This document shows positions 48,901-57,005 of a stretch of DNA of 64,000 nt, one piece after another. The stretch is from Actinocorallia sp. API 0066 (lineage in GTDB: Bacteria > Actinomycetota > Actinomycetes > Streptosporangiales > Streptosporangiaceae). The DNA lies in contig NZ_JAJLQY010000016.1 in NCBI RefSeq assembly GCF_020991275.1, forward strand, positions 105,022-169,021, read 5' to 3'. The notes under the pieces were generated by a model. That model worked only from the letters and a program-made list of their open reading frames with translations, was not told where the DNA came from and did no database searches. The translations under genes were made by a program, and so were the position numbers. Numbering within the stretch: position 1 is the stretch's first letter; every line of letters starts with the position of its first letter.

Positions 48901-51496
48901 CCCCGCACGACCGGGCGATGACCCGGCACGTTCGGACCGGCCCGTCGAGCCCTCACAACGCGACGCTGGGCCGATGGGCGGCGAAGCCCGGCACCCGAGC
49001 CCCGAGGCCGGGGATGCGGGGCGTGCCGCCGGGCCTCCGGGCCGGGAGGTCGCGCGGCCGAGCCGCGGCGCCGGTGGGTTGCGGGGAGTGCTGGTTGGGG
49101 AAGCGGGGGCGGGGAAGACTCAGGTGGCGGTTGAGCATGTGCACCGGAGCGGTCGGCGGTACGGGTTGGTCTGTTGGGTTCGGGCGGTGGGGGTCGAGGA
49201 AGTTCGGCGGGGGTTGGCGGGGATGGCGGGTGATCTCGGGTTGGCCGGGGTGGCCGAGGTGGGGGTCGAGGAGGCGGCGGACGGGGTTGTCGCCGCCCTG
49301 CGGGACGGGGCGCCTGTGCGTGACTGGTTGGTGGTTCTGGACGGGGCGGACGGGGCGCGTGATCTCGGGAAGCTCCGGGAACTCGTCGACGCGCTGGCTT
49401 CGGGGCCAGGGGACCTTCTTGTCACGTCGCGGTTCAGGTGGCCGGCTGGCTTTGCCGCGTTCACGGTCGAGGGCTTCTCCCGTCAGGAGAGCGTCGAGTT
49501 CCTCCGGGGATCGGGGATGTCGGAGGAGGACGCCTACCGGCTCGCCGAGGCGTTGGGGGACCAGCCGCTTGCCCTGGAGCAGGTGAGGGTGCTCGGGGAG
49601 GAGACCATGATGACCGTGGGGGAGGCGCGGGGGCGGCTCTTGAGTTCGCTGGAGGGGGTCGCGCCGGCGGACGCGGAGTGGTCGGCGGTACGGCCCGGGG
49701 CGCTCATCCGGTTCGTCCTGGGCAGCCTCGGGGCGGACGCGTTGGGGCTGATGCGGTACCTGGCGGTGCTGGGTGACGGGCTCGTCCCCTTTGGCGTGTT
49801 GCGGCGGCCGGGGGCGGAGCGCAGGTCGGACGGCGGGGTGCTCGCTGATCCGGTGCGGCTCGAGCGGGCCGTCGCGGAACTCGTCAGGTTGAGGTTCGTG
49901 GAGCGCGAACGGGGCGGGGTGAGGATCGGCGTGAACCCATCCGTCAAGGAGGTGGCGCGGGAGGGGCTCGCACCCGAACGGCTGGGTGAGCTCCGCGCGG
50001 AGATGCTGTCGTTGATCGACGGATACGTACCGGATGATCCGCTTGATCCGGCTGGCTGGCCGCGGTTCTCGGCGGTGCTGGGCCACGCGCTCGCCGCCGG
50101 AGTGGTGGAGCGGGACGAAGAGTGGGCGCGTGGGCTCGCGCTGCGCCTCGCCCGGTACCTCCGCGCGACCGGAGACTACGCGCAGGCTCGCGACCTTCTG
50201 CGAGCGCTCATCAACCGCTGGAGCCCGCAGGCCACGGATGCGGAGTTCGGGTCGGGGCTGGCGGGTGCCTGGGGGTTGTTGGTGCGGGTGCTGGTGGAGT
50301 CGGGGGAGGTCGCGAAGGCGGGGGAGGCCGCTCGGGTGGTGGTGGCGAGGCTGGACGGTGGGGCGGAGGCGGGGCATTCGGCGGTGTTGGCCGCGCGGCG
50401 CGCGCTCGCGGTGCGGGCGCGGGTGCGGGGGGAGGCGCGGGTCGCGCGCGCTGAGGCGGACGCGATCCTGACGGCGGTGGAGGAGGCGGGCCCGCAGGCC
50501 GGTGACGCGCTGGACACCCTGCATGACGCGGCGGGCGAGGCGCTCCTCAGGGGGGACGACTTGCGGGCGTTCGTCCTGTACCGCCGGGAGGCGAACGCGG
50601 GGGAGGCCAGCGTGCTGTCCGCCGCCGACCTGCTCGACCGCGTGCTGTCCGAGCAGGCGGCGTCCGGGACGCGGCGGCTCGCTTACGTCAGGACGCGGGC
50701 GCTGGCCGGATTGGCCCGCACGGCCCGGATGTCCGGGGACACGGACGAGGCCAGCCGGATGAGTTCCGCCGTCGTCGCGCACGCGGAGGCGCAGTTGGGC
50801 GGGGGCCATCCGCTGACGCTGCGGGCGGTGCTCGACCGCGCCGTCGTGGATCGGCTCGCGGGTCGGCACGCGGTGGCGGTGGACGGCGCTGAGACGGCCC
50901 GTGCGGGGTTCGCCGCCCGGTTCGGCGCCGACCATCCCGAGACGCTCGCGGCCGACGTCACGCTCGTGCAGGGCCGCCGCGCCGCCGGGCTCCTCGGGGA
51001 CGACGACGTCGAGGCGGCGACGGAGACGCTGGCGCGCGGCGTCCGAAGGCTGGGTCCGGCGCATCCGTACCTCGGCCTGTACGCGGCGTCGCTCGCGTCG
51101 GTGCTGCGGCACAGCGGCCGCCCGGACGAGGCGCTCGTCCGGGACACCGAGGCGCTGGGCGTCCTCGCCGCCTCCCTGGGCGAGGAGCACGTGTGGACGC
51201 TCGGCGTGATCGTCCACCGCTGCTCGGATCTCGCCGCCCTGGGCCGCTGGCATGACGCGCTGGACGGCGCCGACGAGGTGCTGAGAATCCTGAGTCCGGG
51301 ATTCGGCCGGAAGCATCCGACGGAACTCGCCTGCGTCACCAACCTCGCCCGCGATCTGCTTTCGCAGGGGATGCGTCGAGGCGCCTACCTCGGCCGTGAC
51401 TACGTCGGCCTCAGCTTCCCGGACGGCTCCCCGGTCGGTGTCTTCCAGCGCGCCGCGCCGCGCCGTGAGTGCGACCTCGACGTTCCGCCGCTGTGA
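45944..51496 (+). CDS. Giant STAND protein: membrane anchor, NACHT NTPase, NB-ARC NTPase and TPRs
   Basis: About 1,850 residues. Residues 1-150 have four hydrophobic helices. A NACHT-type module has its P-loop LAEPGVGKST near residue 232 and Walker B WLVLIDGIDHV near 315, followed by helical repeats. A second, NB-ARC-like module has NPRFVGREHLLTRL near 965, P-loop VGEAGAGKTQ near 1050 and DWLVVLDGADG near 1126. The last 500 residues are tetratricopeptide-like, resembling FxsT-type regulators. Two separate STAND engines in one chain is unusual. The ATG at 45944 (or 45953) is chosen; GTG 45902 would add a Cys-rich start. Confidence 0.75.
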   Translation: MEVMRSTGVQETRNRDAPSGRLLAVSTLGVALSVVVGLVGNVVTSGPLPLGLDRFKGYAPFVLVGGFLLLLGVTVTQIAAEARTTARRDGPEAARERGVFRGWPWAAFASGLLAVSVAVLRGFGAIPSGLDPWAVVLTAAASVVSLGIVWAQFLWRRRQLRRLPPALRALLDVQGRGARAAHRYSYSVGSTPPLMEIYVEQQSERLGAPRAQGGPLTLAQMLAASRHCLVLAEPGVGKSTAVTRVLQEQSAWWLTARRSADPATAPYGSVVPVLLPPDLHHRETPAEALAAECAARTGREVAAALFEGPPPDGERWLVLIDGIDHVFLTRERTEVLARLGRWMADGAAHHRFLITTRPLLRGELGLLGADTADRYVLQKFDEAGLRTFVERWVAFRTAQNVPGIDPEPITVELFLASVASSSLSALVRIPLIASITALLLEWSRESALPTSRAGLYEVYIRHLLDSRHMEAARPAAEFEGAGDRGRAAWVWLHDNLRPLLEGAADLHLSSARPGVHECAVRWVEDSAPPGILRGVPAWREALGRVLVSTSLIVPGPGGLRFLHPSFAEYLAAGPRGRAFALETWLADARNPDSRALALFVLARMAERNRGASLGDTFAELTLDRGAADVLVAGAIIADGIEVAPESRDRTVAALFDMLRRDDQTAADALGVLLDLTFDADVRARLVAFAADPAHPDWIRADVAEALCGVDRTQGVRLCRRVLAVTSDTALRHRVLLLLIDLGEATHDELQRAALTTFDPAAETTGFRAVRWFRDMADDPAARPRDRLAALTALAVRDDAVEDARFEEALLHPETTVQDRLQAARAVVRADGERATAIRALIRRVAFAGHPPDVEVPLLAALAADGDDGARVTLLNRSYELGPAFHSAYPFVQALRDTVGTRSSEATPRPWDEPPDRDSPDDSEHPMTITPAGTTVRPEAIVSRGSVPAPFVPSGDRVIWHGVPDRNPRFVGREHLLTRLTERSTHAPARPGDDPARSDRPVEPSQRDAGPMGGEARHPSPEAGDAGRAAGPPGREVARPSRGAGGLRGVLVGEAGAGKTQVAVEHVHRSGRRYGLVCWVRAVGVEEVRRGLAGMAGDLGLAGVAEVGVEEAADGVVAALRDGAPVRDWLVVLDGADGARDLGKLRELVDALASGPGDLLVTSRFRWPAGFAAFTVEGFSRQESVEFLRGSGMSEEDAYRLAEALGDQPLALEQVRVLGEETMMTVGEARGRLLSSLEGVAPADAEWSAVRPGALIRFVLGSLGADALGLMRYLAVLGDGLVPFGVLRRPGAERRSDGGVLADPVRLERAVAELVRLRFVERERGGVRIGVNPSVKEVAREGLAPERLGELRAEMLSLIDGYVPDDPLDPAGWPRFSAVLGHALAAGVVERDEEWARGLALRLARYLRATGDYAQARDLLRALINRWSPQATDAEFGSGLAGAWGLLVRVLVESGEVAKAGEAARVVVARLDGGAEAGHSAVLAARRALAVRARVRGEARVARAEADAILTAVEEAGPQAGDALDTLHDAAGEALLRGDDLRAFVLYRREANAGEASVLSAADLLDRVLSEQAASGTRRLAYVRTRALAGLARTARMSGDTDEASRMSSAVVAHAEAQLGGGHPLTLRAVLDRAVVDRLAGRHAVAVDGAETARAGFAARFGADHPETLAADVTLVQGRRAAGLLGDDDVEAATETLARGVRRLGPAHPYLGLYAASLASVLRHSGRPDEALVRDTEALGVLAASLGEEHVWTLGVIVHRCSDLAALGRWHDALDGADEVLRILSPGFGRKHPTELACVTNLARDLLSQGMRRGAYLGRDYVGLSFPDGSPVGVFQRAAPRRECDLDVPPL

Positions 51497-51502
51497 GCGG
51501 CG

Positions 51503-52597
51503 TCAGCGGGTGCGGGCCACTTCGGCGGCGACGGCTCGGAGGGCGGGGAGGGTTTCGGCGTCGGCCGGGTTGTAGAGGGTCGAGCGGACGATGACGACGT
51601 GGTGGCGGGTGGAGACGTAGATCTTCTGGTCGAAGGCGCCGGAGGCGTAGAAGCCGTGGCCGGGGTCGATCCACCACTGGAGGCCGTAGGAGGGGGAGAC
51701 GCCACTAGGGGTGGTGGCGGCGCGCACCCAGGAGGCGGGCACTACCTGGCGGCCGCCCACGCGGCCCCCGTCGAGCATCAGCTTGCCGAAGCGGGCGAAG
51801 TCGCGGTCGGTGGCGTAGAGGCAGCAGTAGCCCATGCCGTTGCCGTGCGAGTCGTTGCCGAGGTAGGCGGTGCCGCCCATCCCGGCCGGGCCCCAGATCT
51901 TGCGCTGGACGTAGGCGTGGAACGGCTGCCCGGTGGCGCGTTGCAGGACGAGGGAGAGGACGGCGGTGTCGAGGCTGTTGTAGTTGAAGCGGCTGCCTGG
52001 CTCCCATCCGCGTCGTGCGGAGGCGGCGGCCCGGAGGGTGCTGCGCGCGCCGAGGCTGGACAGGACGTGCTGGGGAACCGTGTCGGGCACCTCGCTCCAC
52101 GCGACGCCGGAGGACATCCGCAGCAGGTTGAACAAGGACACGTCGCCGTAGGCCGACCCGTCCAACTCGGGGACGTAACGCGCCACCGGGTCGGAGAGGG
52201 ACTTGATCCGTCCCTCGTGCAGGGCGATCCCCACCGCGTCGGACGTCAGCGACTTGGCCATGGACCAGGACTGGAACAGGAACCGCTGCGAGTACCCTCG
52301 CGCGTACCACTCCTTGACGATCCTGTTTCCGTCGAGCACGACGAAGCCTTGGGCCGTCCGGCGTAGGTAGTCGTTGAGGGTGTGCCGCTTCCCGTCGACC
52401 GTGTACGTGACGTCGAGGGGTCGCGGCGCGCTGACGAGCCGCACGGGCCGGTGTGAGGCCGAGAGCGCGTCGAAGCCGGGCAGTACCGCGTAGGGCAGGA
52501 CGGGCCCCGTCACGTCCCGCGCGGACGCGGTGGCGGGCGCGGCGCCGAGCGTACCGGCGAGGACCAACGCGGCGAACACCGAGAGAACAGGACGCAT
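51503..52597 (-). CDS. Secreted serine hydrolase, class C beta-lactamase fold
   Basis: A 364-residue protein. Signal peptide: VFAALVLAGTLGAAPATASA. The catalytic SxxK is in FQSWSMAKSLTSDAVG, the YxN motif is YNS in GSRFNYNSLDTAVLSL, and the third motif region is SYGLQWWID and beyond. It belongs to the 6-aminohexanoate-dimer hydrolase/esterase-like branch of class C relatives rather than true AmpC. The ATG at 52597 follows GAGGAG; upstream reading is not coding. It ends 6 bases from the convergent STAND gene. Confidence 0.85.
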   Translation of the reverse strand: MRPVLSVFAALVLAGTLGAAPATASARDVTGPVLPYAVLPGFDALSASHRPVRLVSAPRPLDVTYTVDGKRHTLNDYLRRTAQGFVVLDGNRIVKEWYARGYSQRFLFQSWSMAKSLTSDAVGIALHEGRIKSLSDPVARYVPELDGSAYGDVSLFNLLRMSSGVAWSEVPDTVPQHVLSSLGARSTLRAAASARRGWEPGSRFNYNSLDTAVLSLVLQRATGQPFHAYVQRKIWGPAGMGGTAYLGNDSHGNGMGYCCLYATDRDFARFGKLMLDGGRVGGRQVVPASWVRAATTPSGVSPSYGLQWWIDPGHGFYASGAFDQKIYVSTRHHVVIVRSTLYNPADAETLPALRAVAAEVARTR

Positions 52598-52631
52598 GGG
52601 ACTCCTCGCGGGGACGGGGAACGTGGAGCGA

Positions 52632-54116
52632 TCACGGCGCCACCCCCATGGTCCGCCCGTTTTGTCCCCTTGTCCTGTCCGGATCCGGGCGGGAAGCCCA
52701 ATTGACAACGCATCCAAAAGAAGGGCGGCCACCCCCCGGGAGAACAGGGTGGCCGCCGCCGTCGGACGCGGACGCGTTACGCGGGCGCCGCGACGGCCCC
52801 CGGTCCAGTTCGTCGCCGCGCGTCTCGCGCAGCGCGAACGTGCAGCCGACCGTCACCAGGCAGAGCAGCGCGAGCAGAAGCCCGAACGCGTAGGACCCGT
52901 ACGCCGAGATGAGCGCGGCCGCGACGATCGGAGGCACCGCGCCGCCCAGCACGCCGGCGATGTTGTAGCAGAACCCCGACGCCGTGTACCGGTAGCGGGT
53001 GTTGAACAGTTCGGGCAGGAACGCGCCGACCGGGCCGTAGGCGATCGCGTTGAGCACGAGCGTGCCGCAGACGCCGACCGCGAAGGCCCAGGCTGTCCCG
53101 ATCTCCAGGATGGGGAAGAGCAGCAGCGCCCACACCGCCGACGCCAGGCCCGCGCCGATGATGACGCGCCGCCGTCCGATCCGGTCGGAGTAGGACGCCG
53201 AGAGGATGAGCGCGACGGAGAAGAACCCGCCGCCCAGGATGCCCACAGACAGGATGGTCGTGGTGGGCAGCTTCAGGACGGTCGATCCGTAGGACGTCAG
53301 GTATCCGGCCGCCGTGTAGAAGAACGCGAACACCAGGACGAGGATGCCGGAGCCGAAGAGCATCTCGCGCGGCTGGTGCTTGAACGCCTCGAGGAACGGC
53401 GCGCGGGCGACGCCGCGGGACGCCTCGCTCTTGAACACCGGGGTCTCGTCGATCCGCAGCCGCACGACCAGGCCGAACACCACGAGCACGGCGCTGAGCA
53501 GGAACGGGACGCGCCAGCCCCAGCTGACGAACGCCTCGCTGCTCATCGTGAGGTGGGTGATGAGGAACGTCAGGTTCGCGAGGCAGATCGCGAGGGCGCC
53601 GCCGAGCGAGGCGAACATCGACCAGAAGCCGCGTTTGGCCTTCGGCGCGTTCTCCGCCGAGAGAAGGGTCGCGCCTGTCCATTCGCCGCCGACAGCGAGG
53701 CCCTGGAGGAAGCGGAACAGGACAAGGAGGATGGGCGCGGCGACGCCGATCTGTGCGGCGCCCGGCGTCAGGCCGATGAGGACGGTCGCGACGCCCATGA
53801 TGAGCAGCGTGCTCACCAGGGTGCGCTTGCGGCCGAGCCGGTCGCCGTAGTGGCCGAAGATGATCGAGCCGAGCGGCCGGGCGACGAACGCGACGCCGAG
53901 CGTGGCGAAGGACGCGACGGTGCCCGCGGCGGCGCCGAGCGCGGGGAAGAAGACCTTCGGGAACACCAGCGCCGCGGCGGTGCCGTAGATGAGGAAGTCG
54001 TAGTACTCGATGAGGGAGCCGGTGCCGCTCGCGATGGCGACCCTGCGCAGGGTTCTCTTGTCGGCCACGGCTTCCGCGGGGGCCGCGGTCTCCGTGTCCG
54101 GTGCCTGCTGGTTCAC
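52632..54116 (-). CDS. MFS metabolite:H+ symporter (MHS family)
   Basis: A 494-residue transporter of the MHS (ProP/KgtP/ShiA) family: GSLIEYYDFLIYGTAAALVF in helix 1, GHYGDRLGRKRTLVSTLL as motif A, LFRFLQGLAVGGEWTGATLL, and GPVGAFLPELFNTRYRYTASG in the second half. Substrate is probably an organic acid or betaine-like compound. The last 45 residues are unlike the family and read through a GGCGGCCACC/GGTGGCCGCC hairpin (52724-52757), so the frame may have lost its original stop. Upstream is an AT-rich promoter with an operator-like repeat. Confidence 0.8.
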   Translation of the reverse strand: MNQQAPDTETAAPAEAVADKRTLRRVAIASGTGSLIEYYDFLIYGTAAALVFPKVFFPALGAAAGTVASFATLGVAFVARPLGSIIFGHYGDRLGRKRTLVSTLLIMGVATVLIGLTPGAAQIGVAAPILLVLFRFLQGLAVGGEWTGATLLSAENAPKAKRGFWSMFASLGGALAICLANLTFLITHLTMSSEAFVSWGWRVPFLLSAVLVVFGLVVRLRIDETPVFKSEASRGVARAPFLEAFKHQPREMLFGSGILVLVFAFFYTAAGYLTSYGSTVLKLPTTTILSVGILGGGFFSVALILSASYSDRIGRRRVIIGAGLASAVWALLLFPILEIGTAWAFAVGVCGTLVLNAIAYGPVGAFLPELFNTRYRYTASGFCYNIAGVLGGAVPPIVAAALISAYGSYAFGLLLALLCLVTVGCTFALRETRGDELDRGPSRRPRNASASDGGGHPVLPGGGRPSFGCVVNWASRPDPDRTRGQNGRTMGVAP

Positions 54117-54251
54117 GGGTTTTCCTCTCTGACATGGGGGTCGGGGCCTCGGCGGGACGCGCGTGGGGCGCGCGCGCCGCGTCGGCGACAGAGTTGGGCG
54201 GGTCCGGGCGGGGGTGTCCGCCCGGAGTGGATCCCGTGTGGTGTGTGTCGT

Positions 54252-54267
54252 GCATCATCTGTGATGC
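54252..54267. promoter_or_regulatory. Operator-like inverted repeat upstream of the MHS transporter
   Basis: GCATCATCTGTGATGC has 6-base arms (GCATCA/TGATGC). It lies near the AT-rich sequence ACAATATATTAAGTAC (about 54283-54298), the best core-promoter candidate between the divergent transporter and small-protein genes. Confidence 0.4.
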
Positions 54268-54387
54268 TCAACACATCGCGGACAATATATTAAGTACACG
54301 AACCCTGGCAATGCCGTGTTGTGTCCGTGTTGTCGGGAGTGGGAACCCGCGCGGCGTTTCGCGCATCCCATTCCCTGGAGGACGATC

Positions 54388-54966
54388 GTGAGGAGAACGG
54401 CTGTGCGCGCGCTGAAGGCGATCGTGGCGGTGGCGGTCATGCTGGCCGTCGCCTGGTTCTCCACGGTGCACGGCGTGCTCGAACTCAAGCCGGCGTGGGA
54501 CGCGACACGCGGCGGCGGCACCCCTGGGACGTTCCAGGTCGAATCCGTCAACCGCAACGCCAAGACTGGCGCCTGCGGCTGGACGGGCACCTTCACCCCC
54601 GTCTCCGGCGCGCCCCGCTCCGGCGTCGACTACGAGGGCGACGGCGAGCACTGCGCGCCCGCGGACGGCGAGCAGCGCCCCGCCCGCGACACGGGCTCCC
54701 GCACGACGGTCTACGGTGGCGCCACGACGGGTCTCGGCACCCTGGTCGGCGTCACGATCGTCTCCGTCCCGGCCCTGCTGGTCCTCCTCGTCGGCGGCGT
54801 CATCGGCGTCCTGGGGCTCCTGTCGCTGCGGCCCTCCCGCCGCTCGTCACGGCCGACCGGGGACGCGCTCACCCCCGGCCAGCGCGCGCTCCTCAACCCG
54901 CGCCCGCGCACCGCGCCCCCGCCCCCCGGCTGGACGTCGGGACCGTCCGGCCCCCCGGCCCCGTGA
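54388..54966 (+). CDS. Two-helix membrane protein, first of a tandem paralogue pair
   Basis: A 192-residue protein. Hydrophobic segments lie near residues 9-28 and 112-145, with an exterior loop between them containing PGTFQVESVNRNAKTGACGW and a second Cys. A Pro/Arg-rich cytoplasmic tail follows. The start is GTG 54388 behind GGAGGA. The next gene encodes a protein with the same plan and shared blocks (GxFxxxxxxC, PPR-x-GV, DTGS). Function unknown. Confidence 0.6.
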   Translation: MRRTAVRALKAIVAVAVMLAVAWFSTVHGVLELKPAWDATRGGGTPGTFQVESVNRNAKTGACGWTGTFTPVSGAPRSGVDYEGDGEHCAPADGEQRPARDTGSRTTVYGGATTGLGTLVGVTIVSVPALLVLLVGGVIGVLGLLSLRPSRRSSRPTGDALTPGQRALLNPRPRTAPPPPGWTSGPSGPPAP

Positions 54967-55415
54967 CCGGCCGCTCGCCGGCGTCCCGGCTCGGCGGCCT
55001 CGTCGCCGCGGCGGCCCTGCTGTTCGCCGGCGTCCTCATGGTGATGGCCGTCCCCCGCGAGATCCCGCACCGCGTCACCGCGCTCCAAGGCGGGGGAGTG
55101 CAGGGCGTCTTCGAGTACCAGTACGACTCGTGCACCCTCCGCAACGGGGAGTGCAGCCGGAAGGGCACCTTCCATCCGCCGGACGGTCCGCCACGGCCGG
55201 GCGTCGAGTTCATCGGCCCGTTCCCCGGGTCCGCCGCGCCCGGCGCCACGATGCCCGCCTACGACACCGGCTCCGGCAAGGACGTCTTCGCGCCCGGCCC
55301 GTCCGTGACGATCCTCCTGGAACCCGCCCTCCTCACCCTCCTCGCGCTGGGCTTCCTCGTCGCCGCCCCCATCGTGGCGACACGGGCCGTCCTGCCCACC
55401 CCCCGAAACCACTGA
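54963..55415 (+). CDS. Two-helix membrane protein, second of a tandem paralogue pair
   Basis: A 150-residue protein starting at GTG 54963 in a GTGA overlap with its neighbour. N-terminal helix GLVAAAALLFAGVLMVMAV, an exterior loop with VFEYQYDSCTLRNGECSRKG and GPPRPGVEFIGP, then AYDTGSGKDVF and a C-terminal helix LLTLLALGFLVAAPIVA. The two loop cysteines and PPR-x-GV block match the first copy, so the pair arose by duplication. I do not recognise the family. Confidence 0.6.
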   Translation: MTGRSPASRLGGLVAAAALLFAGVLMVMAVPREIPHRVTALQGGGVQGVFEYQYDSCTLRNGECSRKGTFHPPDGPPRPGVEFIGPFPGSAAPGATMPAYDTGSGKDVFAPGPSVTILLEPALLTLLALGFLVAAPIVATRAVLPTPRNH

Positions 55416-55513
55416 GCAGCGGGACGAAACCGCCCGGGACTGGTGAAAACGCCCATTGGCGATCTTCCGCGACACTAGGGTGGACTCTGTTGGCCCAGCC
55501 GAGAGGACACGCC

Positions 55514-55720
55514 ATGACCGAGCCCGTCAAAGGCCCCGCAAGCTACTTCCCGTCCATCGAGAAGAAGTACGGCCGTCCCGTAGGGGAGTGGCTCGACCTC
55601 GTCCGGGCCTCGCCGCTCACCAAGCACATGGAGATCGTCGCTTGGCTGAAGTCCGAACACGGCCTCGGCCACGGGCACGCGAACGCCCTTGTCGCCTATG
55701 TTCGCGCCGAGGGAGCCTGA
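55514..55720 (+). CDS. DUF4287-family protein
   Basis: A 68-residue protein matching the DUF4287 layout: SYFPSIEKKYGRPVGEWLDL, then SPLTKHMEIVAWLKSEHGLG, then GHANALVAYVRAEGA. The second half has the helix-hairpin look (GLGHGHANALV) of nucleic-acid-interacting small domains. The ATG at 55514 is preceded by GAGAGGA. Function is not established for the family. Confidence 0.8.
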   Translation: MTEPVKGPASYFPSIEKKYGRPVGEWLDLVRASPLTKHMEIVAWLKSEHGLGHGHANALVAYVRAEGA

Positions 55721-55729
55721 CCTGAGGGG

Positions 55730-56086
55730 TCAGAAGGCTTGGGCGATAAGCAGGCCGGTGTAGGCGGCGGTCAAGCACGTCACGGGGGTGACGAGGACGT
55801 TGGCGAGGGCGTGGGGGAGGGAGCCTTCTTCGACGAGGCGGAGGGTCTCGTAGGAGAAGGTGGAATAGGTGGTGAGGGTGCCGCAGAAGCCGACGCCCGC
55901 CAGGGCCGTCCAGGCGGGGGAGAAGGTGGCGGCGGCGAGGAAGCCCAGGACGAGGCTGCCGATGATGTTGACGGTGAGGGTGCCCCAGGGGAAGGCCGAG
56001 CGGTGGCGGCGCCGGACGTGGTGGTCGACGAGGTAGCGCAGCGGGGCGCCGACGGCGGCGCCGAGCGCGACGAGGAGCGGCGTCAC
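55730..56086 (-). CDS. crcB: CrcB/Fluc fluoride channel, subunit 2
   Basis: A 118-residue four-helix membrane protein of the Fluc family: GALGAPLRYLV-like start (ALGAAVGAPLRYLVDHH), WGTLTVNIIGSLVLGFLAA with the conserved Asn, and GFCGTLTTYSTFSYE with the phenylalanine/threonine track. Actinobacteria use heterodimeric Fluc channels encoded by two adjacent genes, as here. GTG 56086 overlaps the stop of the other subunit gene. It exports fluoride passively. Confidence 0.9.
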   Translation of the reverse strand: MTPLLVALGAAVGAPLRYLVDHHVRRRHRSAFPWGTLTVNIIGSLVLGFLAAATFSPAWTALAGVGFCGTLTTYSTFSYETLRLVEEGSLPHALANVLVTPVTCLTAAYTGLLIAQAF

Positions 56087-56517
56087 GCGGCCTCCGCCCG
56101 GACGGTGGCGAGACGGCGGGTGAGCCGGGCCGCGAGCGTGACCGCCGTCAACGCGGCCGCGAGGGTGCCGACGAGGTAGAGCAGGCCCGTCACCGGACGC
56201 CCCGCCGCCATCGAGTGCTGAAACTCCACGACATAGGTGGAGAAGGTGGTGAACCCGCCGAGCACCCCGACGCCGAGGAACGGCCGGACCAACGGATGGG
56301 CCCGCGACACCTCGGTGACCACCACCATCAGCACGCCGATGAGGGCACAGCCGAGCACGTTCGTCAGGAACGTCGCCCAAGGGAACGCGCCCGGTTCGTG
56401 CGGAAGCGCGAGCGTGATCCCGTAACGGGCGAGCGCACCGAGGGCCCCGCCCAGAGCGACGACGCCGAGGGCTGCGCGTGAAGGGTGCCGCGCGACAGGC
56501 GGCGAAGTTTCGGACAT
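56083..56517 (-). CDS. crcB: CrcB/Fluc fluoride channel, subunit 1
   Basis: A 144-residue four-helix membrane protein: ALGGALGALARYGITLALP, WATFLTNVLGCALIGVLM with the conserved Asn, and GVLGGFTTFSTYVVEF, the Fluc signature. Together with the overlapping downstream gene it should form a heterodimeric dual-topology channel. The ATG at 56517 has GGGAGG upstream, part of which lies at the base of a hairpin (56526-56558). Confidence 0.9.
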   Translation of the reverse strand: MSETSPPVARHPSRAALGVVALGGALGALARYGITLALPHEPGAFPWATFLTNVLGCALIGVLMVVVTEVSRAHPLVRPFLGVGVLGGFTTFSTYVVEFQHSMAAGRPVTGLLYLVGTLAAALTAVTLAARLTRRLATVRAEAA

Positions 56518-56525
56518 CAGGGACC

Positions 56526-56558
56526 TCCCTACCGGCATGACAAGGTCATCGGTAGGGA
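56526..56558 (-). promoter_or_regulatory. Two-tier hairpin at the crcB ribosome-binding site
   Basis: TCCCTACCG (56526-56534) pairs with CGGTAGGGA (56550-56558), and inside it CATGAC/GTCATx forms an upper stem (ATGAC 56537-56541 with GTCAT 56545-56549). On the minus strand the 3' side of the stem runs into the GGGAGG ribosome site of crcB, so folding may limit translation. It does not match the fluoride riboswitch consensus I know. Confidence 0.4.
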
Positions 56559-56766
56559 CCGTTGGCGCGTCCTCGCACGGTTTCCCCGGACTCCCGGGAC
56601 GGCGGGCCCCACCGCCGCGCACACCCGCCAGAACCACGAGCCTGCCCACCCAGAATACCCGACCCCCCGCCCCGGGGCAGCACGGCGAAATGCCGGAAAA
56701 GCGCAAAGCGGCATTTCCCCGCCGCGACGGGGGAAGGACTCCCGGCAGATCCTCACAGAGGAACAC

Positions 56767-56801
56767 GGCGCGGCCCGGGTTGAGCGACCTCGGGCCGCGC
56801 C
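56767..56801. terminator. Hairpin in the crcB-esterase gap
   Basis: GGCGCGGCCCG (56767-56777) pairs with CGGGCCGCGCC (56791-56801), an 11-bp perfect stem. The 450-base gap around it holds no gene that I can support. Confidence 0.4.
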
Positions 56802-56925
56802 CTCCCCGGCCGGACCTGCCCGACCCGATGCGCGGCACCCGCTCCACCCCGTCGCGCCGCCCGAGACGCACGCGTCCGCCGCGCGGCTCGCCCACCCGGA
56901 CACCGTCCCGCCTGCGCGTAGGTTT

Positions 56926-56944
56926 TATATAGACATGTGTGTCT
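56926..56944 (+). promoter_or_regulatory. AT-rich promoter with AGACA/TGTCT palindrome
   Basis: TATATA (56926-56931) is directly followed by AGACATGTGTGTCT (56931-56944), whose 5-base arms form an inverted repeat, in an otherwise GC-rich region 60 bases before the esterase start. It is a candidate promoter with an overlapping operator. Confidence 0.4.
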
Positions 56945-57005
56945 TTATGTCGGTATGTTGCGGGCGGGCCTTGGCCCGATCCGCCCCCCGATCGAGGAGA
57001 CACCG

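Noticed and set aside
56518..56660. Fluoride riboswitch upstream of crcB
   Set aside because: The conserved aptamer sequence elements I know are absent; only a simple hairpin is visible.
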